From Periglandula ipomoeae IasaF13 (taxonomy: Eukaryota > Ascomycota > Sordariomycetes > Hypocreales > Clavicipitaceae), in NCBI GenBank assembly GCA_000222875.2, contig AFRD01000028.1:1-64000 (forward strand): DNA of 64,000 bases. The letters are read 5' to 3'. Positions 10,364 to 23,900 of this stretch are shown here, piece by piece. A program made the translations under genes and the position numbers. Numbering within the stretch: position 1 is the first letter of the stretch; every line of letters starts with the position of its first letter. A model generated the notes under the pieces. That model was given only the letters and a program-made list of their open reading frames with translations. It searched no databases and had not been told where the DNA came from.

Positions 10364-11661
10364 AATGAAAGTAGTCCGGACCTCTTGGTTCTGACATCGA
10401 TAAAGAAAGCAGCAAAATGCGATAAGTAATTTGAATTGCAGAATCCAGTTGAGGTGAGAGAATATTGCAAAGCTTCAATGAATTGTTTCTGGCCTGTAGA
10501 ACATATTGTGGATTTTTAGATGTGTCGCGCGCAATGTCCTCACGTCCTTTATAGTCACGCGCTGTGCCTTTGCAACCGTTACGTGTTCCCTTAGGTAGGC
10601 TCTGAACTCGCTGCGTCTATGACGAAGCCGCAAACTTTACCTCGATATCGATTCAAGTGGCGTTGGCCCACGTCAAAGGCTCCTGCCTCGTCCCATGAAA
10701 GTTGATCTCCCTCACGAAAGGAGAAAGTTGAGAGGTGGTCTTTCCACCGACATCGAAGAACTCCAAGTGTTACCTCATTTTAATGCACGAAGAAAAGGAA
10801 AAAATTGCTGAGTAAAGTAATTGAGCTTGTTCGGGGCTGTTCACGGTGTGCTCATGTGAATGCAGAAGAACGGATCGGTTGTGGGATCGGCTTTTGGACA
10901 GCTTGCGGAAAAGAATCATTGTGTATCGCTTTGCAACCATACTCCGTCTTAGTAGAGCCCTGTCCGGACCAAGCCCGTCGCAACGACTTTTGGTATTTGA
11001 CTTCACTTTTCCCACCTCCACTCACTCAGATCCGCGTTTGACGACCCATGACCGCCCGACGAGGGCCGCCTCAGACATATGTGACGAAGTGCTCGTGGCT
11101 AGCAGATATTTGCATGCTATGCCTACCACTAGTAGTTATATCCGGAGTAAGATTCCGATATCTCTGCGCTTTACCAATGGCGAAGACGCTGCAGCTCAAC
11201 ACAGCACCCATAAATCTGACCTCAACAATGCCCTACACACCACTTCGCCCCAAAACTTAATGATGCATTGCAAGAAGAACAGATGCCCTGAAGAATGAAG
11301 CAGCCGACTTAGATAATAAGCGATATGTTGTGCTTTGGCTGCACTTACGGAGACAAATTTACCTCGACTTAATCATACGATTCTGCGAACAATTCTCGAC
11401 GCGTAGAATATTCCATGAAATTGCGCAAAGTCATCACTTCTCGCGATGAAACTCGTTGGCATTGCTTATTGAAATCCAAGTCGCTGTCAGTTATGACTGT
11501 GACGGAGCGGCGTCTGCGCCCAGCTGTTGGCGCACTCCCATCACCCGTAGCTCCCATGTGCGCACCTCTTCAGTCCAGCCCATCAACAACCACCCTTCAG
11601 ACCCAGTATCAGATTTGCATCATCAACTCAACTGATTGCATCGTAGAAACCCTATGAAAGC
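10364..11661. other. Intergenic, 1.3 kb, divergent promoter region
   Basis: This lies between the leftward secreted-protein gene and the rightward HET gene. The 5' exon of the HET gene may be here, but I could not place a start codon. No other gene is seen. Confidence 0.4.
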
Positions 11662-14113
11662 GTGTCTTCACGGAATCTGTGTCTGCAGCCATGCAAGTCT
11701 GATCGCTCAGCGACAAACAATTATTGCGAGACAAAGAGGTTATGTCACTCAACCGTGGACTATAGCCTTGTGGACTGGGATAGCCTGAGGAGCCCAGAAA
11801 CGCTATGTTCGTCATGCCGCAACATCACTCTGGATGCAGTATACGATGGTGTTGACCTACAAATTTCCAAGGAACCGTGCGGTCTGTGCGATGCTGTCGC
11901 CGCTTTGTGCAAAGCCAAGGGTCGAAGTCCAACTGTAGTACGGTTGGAAGTCAGCGATTCCCTCAGCAATCGAAAGACGGCGAGAGTGGGTGTGAGGTCA
12001 GTCATTGCTTCCATGCTATTCGATCATGATAGCTACGACTCCTTCAGACAGGGAATTCGAATGAAATATTGCTGGACGAAGAAGTTTCTCAAATTACGCC
12101 CATGGCCATTCGCTCTAATCACCATAAGGATGGCGCCCTCCCAGGAAGTCATCGCATACTTGAAAGCCATTCCCCATGGTATGAGAAGCTTCCAGATCGC
12201 TCCCCTTGTATTATTCTCCTACTGAGAGACGTATGTCAGGTCATTCGGACGGGCTCGATGTCGGCCGTGAGGTGAGGCCGTATTCAGAATCAAGCATCGA
12301 GTTGATCAAGAAGTGGATCTCAGACTGTGTCACAAGCCATGCCAACTGTAAGCTGCAGATGTCTGGGAGCATCTTGAATGATGGTAGGAGGCTGGTGCCG
12401 CTACCTACTCGTCTCATAGATGTCTCCTCTGCTACGCCACGATTGATGATTACAAAAGGACAGTGCGGGAGGTATGCAGCCCTGAGCTACTGCTGGGGAA
12501 CATCCGCTCAACCCAGTGCTCTCCTCACCAGAGCAAACCTGCCTCTGTTCCCAGACCACATACCTATCTCAAGGTTACCAAAGACAATCAGAGATGCAAT
12601 CTCTGTGACGAAAGCCCTGGGAATAACCTACTTATGGGTTGACTCGCTGTGCATCATTCAAGATGAGATCCAAGACTGGAATGCAGAAGCTCCTCAGATG
12701 GGGAGTCTATGCGAAATGGCTTTTATCACCATTGCCGCACTAGGAGCGGACTCAGCCGATGATGGATTATTCTTATACGAGGGGGAAATATCCTTCACGA
12801 ACGGGGAACAGCAATGGAACTTGCGCGTGCCACATTCTCATACCCACGACCAATCCAAGTTTACCACTCTGAAGTTCTGGCCGTGGACCGATGTAGAGCG
12901 TGATCCGTATGCAATAGAACTTGGAGAAGCAAGGTGGCGATCGAGAGGTTGGGCATTGCAAGAGCGACTTCTATCACGGAGAATAGTCTACTTCGGCAAG
13001 CACCAGGTCTACTGGTCGTGCAAGATGATCAAATGTCGCGAGGATGGAATCGCTTATTTCCCTCAAAGCAGCCACGAGAATAAAGTCTTTGTAGACAACT
13101 ACTCGGCTGAGGAACATGCCTTGGTCTACTGGCATTTCTGGCTTCCTCAGCTCCTGCGGAGAACGCCAGGGTCAAGGTCTCTTATGGCAGCATTGCAGAG
13201 GCATACCTTTAGCCAGATTTGGACCCAAGTTGTTGTGGACTATTCGTCATGCTCTTTGACATTTGCAGCAGACAAGGACAAGGCTATAGAGGGTTTGGCA
13301 AATATCATCTCGAATGCGTCCATGATGACTTACTGGTTCGGCCTCTGGAAGGAAACCATCCAGTACAATCTTAGCTGGCGCGGCTCGAAAGCGCTGCAAG
13401 ACTGTGGCTCGCCAAACGATAGATGTAAGTGAATAACCTCCTTTGTGCTGAAGAGATAGGTCAGATCCACATCCCGTAGGTCGTTTCTCACGATTCGCCC
13501 GATAGTTCCCTCTTGGAGCTGGCCGTCACGAGATGGCCAAGTTGACTTCTGGTGTCTGTCTGCAATCTTCACAACACTACTCATCATCCCCATCAAAAAT
13601 GCAGCCCTCGACTCAAGCAATTCTCCCGCGATCATGTCCATAACTGCCAATACGTTTAGAGTCAACAAATTGGCCAACCTAAGCTTCGAGTCCCATCTTC
13701 CATACACCGCCCTTTATTACGCGTCGACATGGGTGCACTGGCCCTACGACAGGCGTCTTAATCGTTATGCACAGTATACGCCTGGTAGATGCCGACACGC
13801 CTTCTTACTAAATGACATGGGTCAAGTATACGGGATCGTGGAGTTTGACAACGAAAACTATCGAAAGAATACTATTGACTGTGTGATTCTGTTTGAAGAT
13901 TCGATTGAGTTTGTTGGGCAGTGCGAAAGACATCCGGTTCTTGAGAAGCTTCAAAAACCATACGGCCGTCGGATGCGTTTCATAGCTGTTGAAAAGGTGC
14001 AAACGCAACCCAACCTGTGGCGACGAATTGGGTCGGGAGTGGCCTGCAATTTGAGCGGAACGGAAATTAAGCCAAATGATGTTCCTGAAGAAGTAGTTGT
14101 GAGGCTGGTATGA
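11662..14113 (+). pseudogene. HET (heterokaryon incompatibility) domain protein, reading frame broken
   Basis: Homology-like sequence continues through three frame changes. The N-terminal part (LCSSCRNITL, EPCGLCDAVAALCKAK) is in one frame. At about 12064-12070 it continues in a second frame (ILLDEEVSQITP...LLRDVCQVIRTG), consistent with loss of one A. At about 12255-12265 it passes to a third frame (GREVRPYSESSIELIKKWI) that carries the HET core: YAALSYCWG, LPKTIRDAISVTKALGITYL, WVDSLCIIQD, RGWALQERLLSRRIVYF. After GSPNDR (about 13424) a GTAAGT..TAG intron to 13479 leaves the frame off by one. The C-terminal part (IVPSWSWPSRDGQVDF, then FRVNKLANLSF) continues to 14113. HET proteins trigger cell death on non-self fusion. 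I found no ATG in the first frame that gives a convincing start, so the 5' limit is uncertain. Confidence 0.8.
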
Positions 14114-16966
14114 ATTGTAAAGAGCTCTAATTTTCTCGACATAACTCAAACCGATAGTACAATGTCTGCAGTCTGCGAAAATTTGCCTCATCCAGCCTCG
14201 AATTCATGTTAGATGATCAGCTCCGAAGTTACTAGAATCTGCAATTCACGCAGCTTCGAGGTGATATGATTTTACGCAACTGCCCGAGACGCCTCTTCCA
14301 TTGTTGTTTCCGATCCATGACCGTCCAAAGCGAATGCTCGCATTGCAAAGATCAGCATTCTGCGAGCCAACAATGGAGGCCGTTCGTGGCCCAGCACGCC
14401 TTTCAAGATGGGGCCGTCACGGGCGTTCAGATGCAGTTCTGACCAAGCAAATGTTTCTGGACACGATGATCGCATTCGGCGCACAGCTGATTCTTGCACC
14501 TTCTTTGTCAGGACAAGTGTGGCTGCCGGGGATAACGAGCAGCCTTGTGAAGCAAGATGATGACTGGCGCTGGATTTCAGTGGCGTCGAGCTGCATTGTG
14601 AGCCACGTCCAGCGGATCCAACTGACCCTGGCATCGACCTTGTTCTTGGCTCGTAGTTTCAAAGCGTCTCGAGAGCCCAGAAATGTCGACGACCGGGCGC
14701 CTCTCGACGCTATTTACCACGGGCTGAATGAAATCAATGTCTAGACCGGGTAGGTTTTTTGGTCCAGCCTGGATACGCTGCGTCAGGTTGGGGCTAACAT
14801 GGTAAGTAGATTACAAAGGCATCAGGCTTGGCTCGTGGACTCGTGAACCATTGACACATGAAGCGTAGCGTGCAGCCAACATCCCAGACCGGCTGCAGGC
14901 CACGATGCACGTCGCCGTCGCTGTCCAATATTTCGGCGTGATGCACAGCTGCCCTCCGGCCGTTAGGGACTCGTTTCAACATTTCACAAACGGTCGACCT
15001 GCATCCACTAAAGCCTGAGCTTCTGAGGTTCACGATTATTGATTGGATCGCCCAGAGCCTCTACGCGGGATTTGTTGAATAATGCTAGCCCATCCGTATC
15101 CGTCGTCATGTGTTGATCCTATGAAGTGATCCTGATCTGGGCTTTGATATGCGTCGGTCGCCTGCAGGAGGCACGAGGCCTTGGGGATTTGGGAGGATGG
15201 AAGCAAGCATCTTGATAGATGGCTACGGCGCGCAATCAGCACTTAAGCAGCGCACACCAAGGAGGGTCCCAAATCAACATGGTTGGCGTAACGATGTCTT
15301 CGAGAAGAAACTGTTGACTGGCAATGGTAGCATCCGCCAGCCCCCAAAACATGTTTGTGCTAGGAGTACAAAATGTCCGACTTGGGCAGATTAGGGAAGT
15401 TGAACTGGAGCTATTCTGGCATGGGCATGGACCGGAGGTCAAGCAGCATGCAGACCAAACCAGACCAAGACAGGCCAGCAGCGATAGTGGTCGTCGAACC
15501 ACGCCACGAGTTCTCAAGCTGGCGGATAAGATGCAGGTCCACACCTCCCCCGGCGAGCATGAAGCGATTTCTGGCGACCAGGGTTGGTGGTTATTCTCGT
15601 CAAGAATGCGCGGGCGAGTAGCGGGTGGCCACTTGCCTGCTGCGAAACACCTGTTATGTTCAAACCTGCAAACCTGTTGGTTGAGAATTGATGCGTAATT
15701 TAATTATTTGTGCGGATGCGGAACGAGATAGAGGGAGGAGGGGGGGAGGGCTAATGGCATTACCAGCGGAACATTTGAAGCAAGGAGCTTTGAAGATGGA
15801 TGGAATGATACACATACTCTCCATGGCAAACGGACGAGCGGCCATGCCCATCTCATAAAGCAGAATACTGTATAGGCCGTGGCAATTTTCTCTGCTCCCG
15901 AGCTCGACTCACTCATCTCTGTAATTAGTACCTGGTAGGAATGTTGCACCATCCATGCTTTGGCTGTCATTATCTCGCCTGAAGCGCATCGGGTCCACTG
16001 CTATCTGCGCCAGGGCCCCAGACGCGCAGACACACCCCAGACAGACGTTTTCTCGCCCGCCATCCCCCCACAAAGCTGGGGAAGCCCCGCCAAGGCCTTC
16101 AAGATGTCCAGTCGATAGCTCCAGTCGCCCGTTGACGATGGTTTGACCCTGGACGGGCTCAACTGGTTGGGCGGCCTGGGTCGATACTTCGCCTAGAGGG
16201 AGTCTGGTTTGGTCTCTTCTGGACTGGGCTGGTCTGCTGGTCGGATTTGGTTAAATGGCATCTGCTCGCGCGTCACCTCATTGCCTTCTTCCTCTCTTTC
16301 CTCGAATTGGCGCCGCTATCAGAATCTTTGACTTCACCTCATTCTGTGCTATTTTATGCCCGCTGGGTGCCATCGGCCTTCCACTTACAAGGCCAGCTTG
16401 ATACCAGGCTCATGCTCTATATCATATGAGCCAAGCACACGAGTAATTCGACGCACCACACACCCGCGTCTCCTGGCCTGCTACTGCACCTCGACCCAGT
16501 ACTCCCGATTACGATCTTGCTGCAACGCTACACTGGTTCAGCGTAATGCCACTTGAACGATATCGCGAATATATACTACAGCGGAATGCTGAATGGTTTC
16601 ATAAAGCAGGCGAGCTCTAAGATCGGAATATCGAAACGTGAGAGTGATAAAACTCTGTATTTTTTGAATGGTACTATACTGATTCGTCTTAGTTTTGACA
16701 AACGTCGATATTGAAGTGACTTATTTCAGAGCCTCACAGTACCAGGGCATCGAAGCTACCTTTGTACGGCGGCCTTGCTAGTTGTGCACAGACACTACAC
16801 CATCCTACGGTAGATAGTCACACAGAGTGGCTCGCATCTCAGCGTATTGGCTGGCATTTGAAATAGACTTAAGCGAAACACGCAGCACTATTAGTCGCGG
16901 AACAACGACCATCTTCCCCGGGTGGAATACACATGGTCGTGGTCACAAACGAAGCCAGAGGGCACG
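14114..16966. other. Gene-poor stretch, 2.85 kb
   Basis: I find no supported gene. The longest open frames (14301-14744 +, 14272-14634 -, 15324-15698 +) overlap each other on both strands and show no family features. The segment 15900-16250 is C-rich and may be part of the methyltransferase 5' region. Confidence 0.5.
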
Positions 16967-18775
16967 ATGAGTTTCAATGTTGGATTTCTCGGTCCAGGCT
17001 TAGCGCCCGTCCCTCTGCCTAAACCTAAGCAACATCGCGGCCCCCGACAAACTCAGCGACAGCAACCACCACAACAACATCGTCCAGACGCAGACCAGAC
17101 CCCCCGGCGCTCCAGCTCCGTCTCGACGTCCCCCGCGCAGAGCCCTAATTTCACGACTCGCCGTCCCCTCGGGCACTCGCGCACTTCCAGCGGCAGCCAA
17201 ACAAGTCGCTCATCTCACGAGACTTCCCTGCTGGCGGACCGACCCGCCGCGGGGCACCACAAGTCAGCCGCTGCGTCTCCTGCCCACGCGCAGTTTCATC
17301 CCCCGTCTGCCTGGACCCCTTCTCCAACCGCCTCGTCTGCAGCGACCAACAAGCCCAACTTCCTCCCTTCTTCCCATTCCCAGCCCAAACACACCGCGGC
17401 TGGGCTTCATGGAGTCGATGTAAGCAAGAATGCTTCCTCTCAGCCAGCCCTTTTCGCCGGTTACTTCATCTCGCCGCCCAATGCCTACTCTCCTAACAAC
17501 CGACCGCAGATGAATGCCCCCACCCTCAGTGCTGAGTCGGTTTCATCCGCCAGTGGCACGACCTCGCTATCCGCTCGAACCAACATGACTTCGGAAACCC
17601 AAGGACTGGGAGAAAGTCAGTTACTCTCAAGGCCCTTCGTTCAGCGAAATGGGCGCACTTACCTCAACGATCCAACGTTGCCCTACCCGTTACCGTCCGA
17701 CCTGACCGAGCTACACCGCCAGTCATTGCGAACGCTGCTCTTGATACAGATGTTTGGAGCCCCAGTATGCTCTCCAGCACTTACAAAGAAGCCTCCGCGG
17801 CGAGTGCTCGAAATCGGTTGCGGTTCGGGCTTCTGGAGCATGATGTGCCACAGATACTTTAAAGACAGGGGCCACACCAAAATTTCGTTCACAGGAATCG
17901 ATATTGCACCTGTCTCTCCAGGCAGCGCCAACATGCCGGCAGACGCCACGCAACCGGATCGAGATATGAAGTGGGAATTTGTGAATCACGATGTCCGCCA
18001 GTTGCCCTGGCCGCTGCCCAAGGAGGAGTACGACCTGGTTATGGTCAAGGACATGAGCCTTGCCGTCACCAACGGACAGACTCAGGGATTCATTGACGAA
18101 TACTTGCGATGTCTCCGACCCGGCGGCACAGTTGAGATTTGGGAATCGGACCACCTTATTCGAATGTTAAGACCGCACGTGCCTGGGTCCGCGTCCACTG
18201 CCGAGGAGGCAGATGAGCAAGAGGCGGCTTCGAGTCTTGGCGCCTATGTCATGTCCTCCAACACTCCGTTATCAGCTCCGCTGAACCCATTTCTGGTCGA
18301 ATACAACACGTGGTTGACGCGGGCATTAGAAGTCAGCGACCTGAGCGCTGTGCCATGCACCATAATCGGCCCAGTGCTCCTTCAAGAATCAGAAACTCTG
18401 ACAGAAGTAAGGTCAAGAAGGTTGGCGATTCCTCTGAGTGAGGTACGCTGGGAACGTGAGGGCGTGGGCGGCGTGGTGACCCGCGATGGGACACAATCGG
18501 GGGAAGCACGTGGCAAGGACCACAAGGTGGAACGAACGCTCGGGGCGGGTCAAATAGCTCTTCGAAAAACGGCTCTTTTGACAGTCGTGCAACAAGTGCA
18601 GGCACTTGAACCGATTTTGAGGGAAGCAAGCGGGAAGAGCCAGGACGAATGGGACGTGTGGCTCGGTAAGATGATGAATGATTTAATGGGCGAAAGCGGT
18701 GCGAGCTGGGGAGAATGTCTCGAAGTAGGGGCCTGGTGGGCAAGGAAGCGTAAAGGTAGAGATCATGATGGATGA
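16967..18775 (+). CDS. SAM-dependent methyltransferase with long low-complexity N-terminus
   Basis: I start at the ATG at 16967 (MSFNVGFLGPGLAPVPLPKP); the frame extends upstream only through a GTG. The protein is 602 aa, one exon. Residues 1 to about 230 are Ser/Pro/Gln/Thr-rich and probably disordered. The Rossmann methyltransferase domain begins near 260. Motif I is VLEIGCGSGFW (about 280-290), the acidic end of strand 2 is FTGIDIAP (about 310), and the post-I and motif III region reads YDLVMVKDMSLAVTNG and CLRPGGTVEIWESDHLIRML. The target is unknown. Many fungi have a protein of this build, and nothing links it to a particular pathway. It is intact. Confidence 0.88.
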   Translation: MSFNVGFLGPGLAPVPLPKPKQHRGPRQTQRQQPPQQHRPDADQTPRRSSSVSTSPAQSPNFTTRRPLGHSRTSSGSQTSRSSHETSLLADRPAAGHHKSAAASPAHAQFHPPSAWTPSPTASSAATNKPNFLPSSHSQPKHTAAGLHGVDVSKNASSQPALFAGYFISPPNAYSPNNRPQMNAPTLSAESVSSASGTTSLSARTNMTSETQGLGESQLLSRPFVQRNGRTYLNDPTLPYPLPSDLTELHRQSLRTLLLIQMFGAPVCSPALTKKPPRRVLEIGCGSGFWSMMCHRYFKDRGHTKISFTGIDIAPVSPGSANMPADATQPDRDMKWEFVNHDVRQLPWPLPKEEYDLVMVKDMSLAVTNGQTQGFIDEYLRCLRPGGTVEIWESDHLIRMLRPHVPGSASTAEEADEQEAASSLGAYVMSSNTPLSAPLNPFLVEYNTWLTRALEVSDLSAVPCTIIGPVLLQESETLTEVRSRRLAIPLSEVRWEREGVGGVVTRDGTQSGEARGKDHKVERTLGAGQIALRKTALLTVVQQVQALEPILREASGKSQDEWDVWLGKMMNDLMGESGASWGECLEVGAWWARKRKGRDHDG

Positions 18776-20033
18776 GGGAATGATTTTGCAAACAAGTCAA
18801 TCTGTGTCGGCGCATGCCTGTAATGAATCATATGCTTGGTGGCATTGACGGATTCGGGATACCAGAGTTACCGTCTAGAGCATGACATTTCGGGGCGAGG
18901 AATTTCTGTGGGTATTGTTCAATGTATCATCCTATATTATACACTTCATTTTACACACTCCAGCTTATATTTCCTCCAACCAGGGGATTTCAATTAGTTG
19001 TATGGGTCCTCTTGACAGGAAAGGCCCCAGCGGTGCTGAAGTCTATATGAAAATACATTCACCGCTGTGGAAGTTGTCTGCGCAGCTCCGTTTTTGTCTG
19101 TTTATGCGTCTGGATCATAACGTTTTCTCAACATACGATATCGCTTGAGGTAATAACTATACGCAGGCCAAGTCAGTCACCTTTCATTCGCCAACACCAA
19201 CACTGAGAAAGAATCCATGCTAGTGCGTTGCTGCGATACTTTATCAAAGCAGGATGGGGTCAAATCAGAAACGCGTTGCGCCGAATTGAAAGAAAACGAC
19301 TGTGCACTTGGCGGGACACGAACGGAGGGAAAATCTTACAGTGCTTCGACTTCTATAGGGAAATTCTGTCAGTGCCTGTGTTACCTATTTAGGGTGGAAG
19401 TTAATCCACGAACCTTTCTTGACGTATTCTGCTTGGGCGATACCAGCACGGATCTTGTTCTCGTCGCGCTCTGCTGCGCGGGACATGAATGCTTTATGGA
19501 GCCGGGGCTGGAAGTAATTGTAGCCTAGGGGATATTCTCGGCCTAGGTAGAGGAGTTCTGTTGGAAGTTAGAATGATATATCAAGCTCATTTCCAGTTTA
19601 AAGCTCGTATGGGCTGGGAAAGCAATGTAGTCCATGGAACACGACAAGTGAGCTCATCACTTCTTCACATGACGAAATAGGGATTGACTTTTAAAGAGAA
19701 TTCGGTTCGTAGCCTACATTTGTAAATTGCAATGACTTGCCTCCTCAACTCGGGGTTAGGACTGGCCATGGTATGTCGGTGCAGCGCACATGGCAGATAT
19801 CAAGCTGAACGATGTCGATGATGTAGCTGTGTCGTTCGGCAGTGGAGATGGTGAATGGTGGAAGGACCAGCACCACCTGCAAGGCTGACGAAACAGGCGC
19901 TCCACCCGCGAGGCGCTGGCGTCATTATATCACTACATGCTGTCTCTATGCTATTTTTCACCGCACGATTGATTCTGGGCAATTCAGGTTTGCGCGCTCA
20001 GTTCTTTACAACCAAAGCTAGAGATAAGAATCG
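18776..20033. other. Intergenic, 1.26 kb
   Basis: This separates the methyltransferase gene from the three-exon gene at 20034. Open frames at 18882-19148 and 19217-19528 lack family features. I see no gene. Confidence 0.5.
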
Positions 20034-20996
20034 ATGACAAAATCACGACTCGCGCCCGCCCTGCAGGTCTTTCAGACCCTCCAGCGCTACCCCATCATCC
20101 GCCCCAGATCACATCCCCATATCCCCATAGGATGCACCGCCAAGCCGTCGCCAGCCATTGCGCAGCAGAACTTGCAGAGTTTATACCATGACCTGGGTGT
20201 TTTGGTATTTGCTGGGGCAAATGTGCAGCAGACGCAGAGGATAGGTGATATTCTGCGACAAGTTATTGCGTGGGGAGGACCAGGAGGCACCGCGACAAAG
20301 TTACGATGGTTGACGACGGGCAAGGGAGAGGGATACGCGAGGTTGAGGCCACTGGACGAGAGGTCGTTGGAGACGATGGATGCGTCAAGGGTGAGTAGAG
20401 TTGAGGTTGACTGATGTTCTGGAGCTGATATGTTGTAGCCGGGGCAAATCAAGGACGAGGAGATTGCGCGGATAGCATCATTTCAACTTCGAGATTTCTT
20501 AGATGACCAAATTCGCAAGATCCAACTGGGTCCAGAAGGTGTGAAGTTTGAGGAGACAGATGTTGTTGTATCGGAGTCGCCGGTTCGGGAGGGCGCAGTC
20601 TTGGTATGTATTACTTCCTTCGCAGAGTGTTTTTTTGATGGTAACTTATGGATGTAGCCGACGGATGTTGGACCTCGTTCATTACCGATAGAGTCATATT
20701 CTCGAGTCTATTTTGACAAGAGCAGTGGGAACACCGTTGGGGAAATTCACTTGTTTGCTGTGGGAACGGGTGCTTTCGTTGGTTCGGCGACAGTCAAGTA
20801 CAAGGCAGTTCTTCCAGAGGGGCCCGAATCTGACCCTGGGATTGAGAAGGGCCAGGAGAAACTAGATAAAGGGATGGAGCTGAGTTCACAGATACAGCAT
20901 GAGAGGTTTGAGGAAATCAAACTGGGAGTATTGGAACGTTTGTGGGAGTTGGAAAGGCAGATTTGGGCTCATAGGGCCGAGGAACTGGGCGGATAG
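20034..20996 (+). CDS. Conserved-looking protein of unknown function, 286 aa, three exons
   Basis: The exons are 20034-20390, 20439-20603 and 20658-20996. The introns (48 and 54 bp) use GTGAGT..TAG and GTATGT..TAG and keep the frame in phase 0 both times, which is strong evidence for a real gene. The N-terminus is rich in Arg/Lys/Ser/Pro and poor in acids (MTKSRLAPALQVFQTLQRYP), as in a mitochondrial presequence. Recognisable blocks are LYHDLGVLVFAGANVQQTQR, GGPGGTATKLRWLTTGKGEG, YSRVYFDKSSGNTVGEIHLF and GAFVGSATVKYKAVLPEG, followed by a charged helical C-terminus (QHERFEEIKLGVLERLWELE). I do not recognise the family and assign no function. A mitochondrial location is an inference only. Confidence 0.8.
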
Positions 20997-23900
20997 AAGC
21001 CTTGGCTGTTCTGCAATACGACAAAATTATTTGGCATGTTTCATTGTGTTCGATTCCCGTAATGAGCTAAGATCCGAGGCTTGGGGTCTACGTCGTGGTG
21101 ATGCTGAAAAGAAGCCTGAGAACTGCGCAAATACAACTCATGGAATATTCTCGCTAAATGTTGGTTGCTTCTATCGATATGCTCCTCTGCGCAGGGGGGA
21201 GGACAGTCTAGGTTTACATTGTAGTAAAGCAGGAAAACGAGCAAGCTTTTGCACACTGTAAGTTCCGTTTGGTGCGCGTGCAAAAGAGCGTCTGATCGCC
21301 GCCGCCTATCACTTACCATAGAGGCAGGTGAGAACCTAGACGATAATCACGAGGAGTACGAAATATCTGCAGCGAGGGCCGCTGCCAAAAAGTAGCTCCT
21401 TGTAAAGGACAACGGTGTTACACTTCCGCCGTAGCAGGTGTTGTCACATCCAGTTAGTCATCTACATGGCATCACGACAGCCAGACGGGTAAATTCCTCG
21501 CCTGCTTGAACAACTGCACGATGAGGACATACGGATGCAACCCTGTTTCATGGGCCATGCAGTGTCAGTATACTCGCGAATGCTAATGGTCAGGCTGTGA
21601 GGTAAAGTGAAAGAGTGATGTGGACTAGTGCTCATGCAAGTGCCGGAGGAAGTTGCAAATGGTGATCAATGGTAAAATTGCTGTTGAGAGGGGAAAGCAA
21701 CTGAGGTCGTTTCGGTACAGTAGCAGCCGAGGGAAGCATTTTACAGTAATGTCCTGATTTCAAGAGCGCGAATCCCGCTGCAGTCTCAATAGACCCCGAC
21801 TTTTTATTGTATCCATAGGGCGTCCAAAAGTAATTGAGCTTGTTCGTCTAGCCTGGTCTACAATGAGCGATAAAGTAACAAGCGGTCTAGCACATATGAG
21901 AAGATAGGTAGGTGGCTGGGATTTTGGGATAGAATGCCCCATTAAAATCCGCCTGACGATCTAGTCAACGCTGTGAACCAGTCGATGCCACAAACATTAA
22001 CATTCTCAGGTAATAGAGACATGAAAATTTGGTGCTTTCCCCGCTCGTCACGGCCGAGAGGCGGCTGGAGGATGGCACCACGATGGGCAACAAGTAGCCG
22101 ATCCTACCAGTCGACGGCCTGAGGTCGAGTGGGGTTGCAACCGATGGTAATGCACTCGTTTAGGTGGACGGCTAGCAATTTAGCCATTGGCATAGGTGGG
22201 AATGGGGAAGTTTCTGAATGTTGTCGTGATATACTGAACATGCAAGCTGTGTATTATTTGTTGTGAAAGGATATGCGCTTCGGCCAAAGCTTCCTCAATC
22301 AATGTCATGTTCACAAGCCGGGTCGGCCTCGGCTCGCACCTGGCCTGACGATACATACAGTACAGCAAAGATAAAAATACGTGCCGGGGCACTACTGGGT
22401 TAAACAATGTGATCGGCAAAGCTTGATCGGCCTCCCTTGTCGGGGAATCCAGGTCGCGAGTTGTGACGAACCAGACTAGGCCAGCAGGTCGTAAGTGGGG
22501 TTCTTCCTATTGCAGGATGGAGGACTCCTTACGAAAGTTGTGTGATTAGAGGGAAGTATCAATTGATTGCACAGTAATGCTGCGCTGAGATGCCGTTAAT
22601 TGAACGTCGTGCAGTTGAGCGGTATGCTGTGGATGATTGCGTTACAGACCAGCATGGGTGACGATTTAATCAAGGGCACATGCCTTACCGAATAAACTAA
22701 GCGACTCATGGCCGACCCTACATGCATACTTGTGCATCCCTTGTCAAGGCGAAGAAGAAAAAAATCGGACGAAAAACACTTGCGTGCTCATGAACCAAAT
22801 TCGAGCTCCACCACTGAGTCAGTTTAATTCCGTAATATGTTCGAAAGACCTGCGTTGGTCTTTCCTCTCCCTCTAATCAGCAATCGAAATGAATTTGCAA
22901 TAGTATGCTAGGCAAAGAGAACTCATCAACGGCCATTTCAACCACCTTCGGCTGCATCGGCCCCAAAAAGCTTAATCCTGCGCCACGGTGAGGTAAGAGT
23001 GGCTGTCGCACCATGCGTCTGCCTCGTGCTGATAATGTGTCTCCGTGCTGAATCCGATAGTCCTCCCCTTCGGATAGCCTGGAGATGTGTTTTCCTCTGG
23101 GTGAAGTCTGACAGCCCAATTACCTGCTCGATTGATGCTCGGCGACGTGAGAATGATGCGAGGTGGTGTTCACTCTGGCATACATAGGACATCTCGGTAC
23201 AGTATCTTTGCCCACAATGCATGCACCAGAGCATCTTCTCGCTCGTCTCGCCAATTGCTCATGCCTGATGTCTTGGTGTTCCCGTTGGGATTGTCCCAAT
23301 ACCAGACGCTCCCCCGCAAAGACCCTTGTCGCATATGTGTTCACTTCTGGCATTTTAACTCGTCATGATTCAGGAATAAAGCCGCGAGACACCCGTGGCA
23401 CGAGACTTGGTTCCGCTTCTGATGAAAGGTGACCAGGCATCAGGAATACTAGAATGCTACTTTCGAAGTGTATGTTGTTGCTGCCTCAGCTCGCAACCAT
23501 GTTCCATTATTAGACAAGACGTGAGCAAATGCATATTGGAGCCTCCAGAACGTCGATGCCTAGTAAGTATGAACAGCGATTTCCATTTCGACGACAGTGG
23601 CACACCAGATCCCATTTCAAGTCCCCACCTCCCTGGAGACCTTAACCCCGGCACTCTCCGTGTGCGAGAGCTTGGTGTTTTGGACGGATGGCATTCTTGT
23701 TTCCAGGACGTCGAATAACTTATAGATGGGGGGCGGCATGGGTCCTCGTAGCCAAGGCTGGTGCCAGTTGGCCAGTTGCTTGTTGCTGGTACCGATATGG
23801 AGGGACGACGAGACGACAAGCAAATACCAATTCCCGCCATGTGCCGGGCTAGCGTCACACACGACATCGTTGGCGGTGATGTTTTGGCGTGGTCGAAGCC

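Noticed and set aside
13425..13479. GTAAGT..TAG intron as a complete fix of the HET gene
   Set aside because: The exons do not join in frame; a stop appears nine codons after the junction.
14272..14634. Minus-strand ATG frame of 120 codons
   Set aside because: Overlaps an equally long plus-strand frame; composition and motifs match no protein.
21040..21075. tRNA B-box-like GTTCGATTCC
   Set aside because: No matching A box, acceptor stem or T-stem pairing could be drawn around it.
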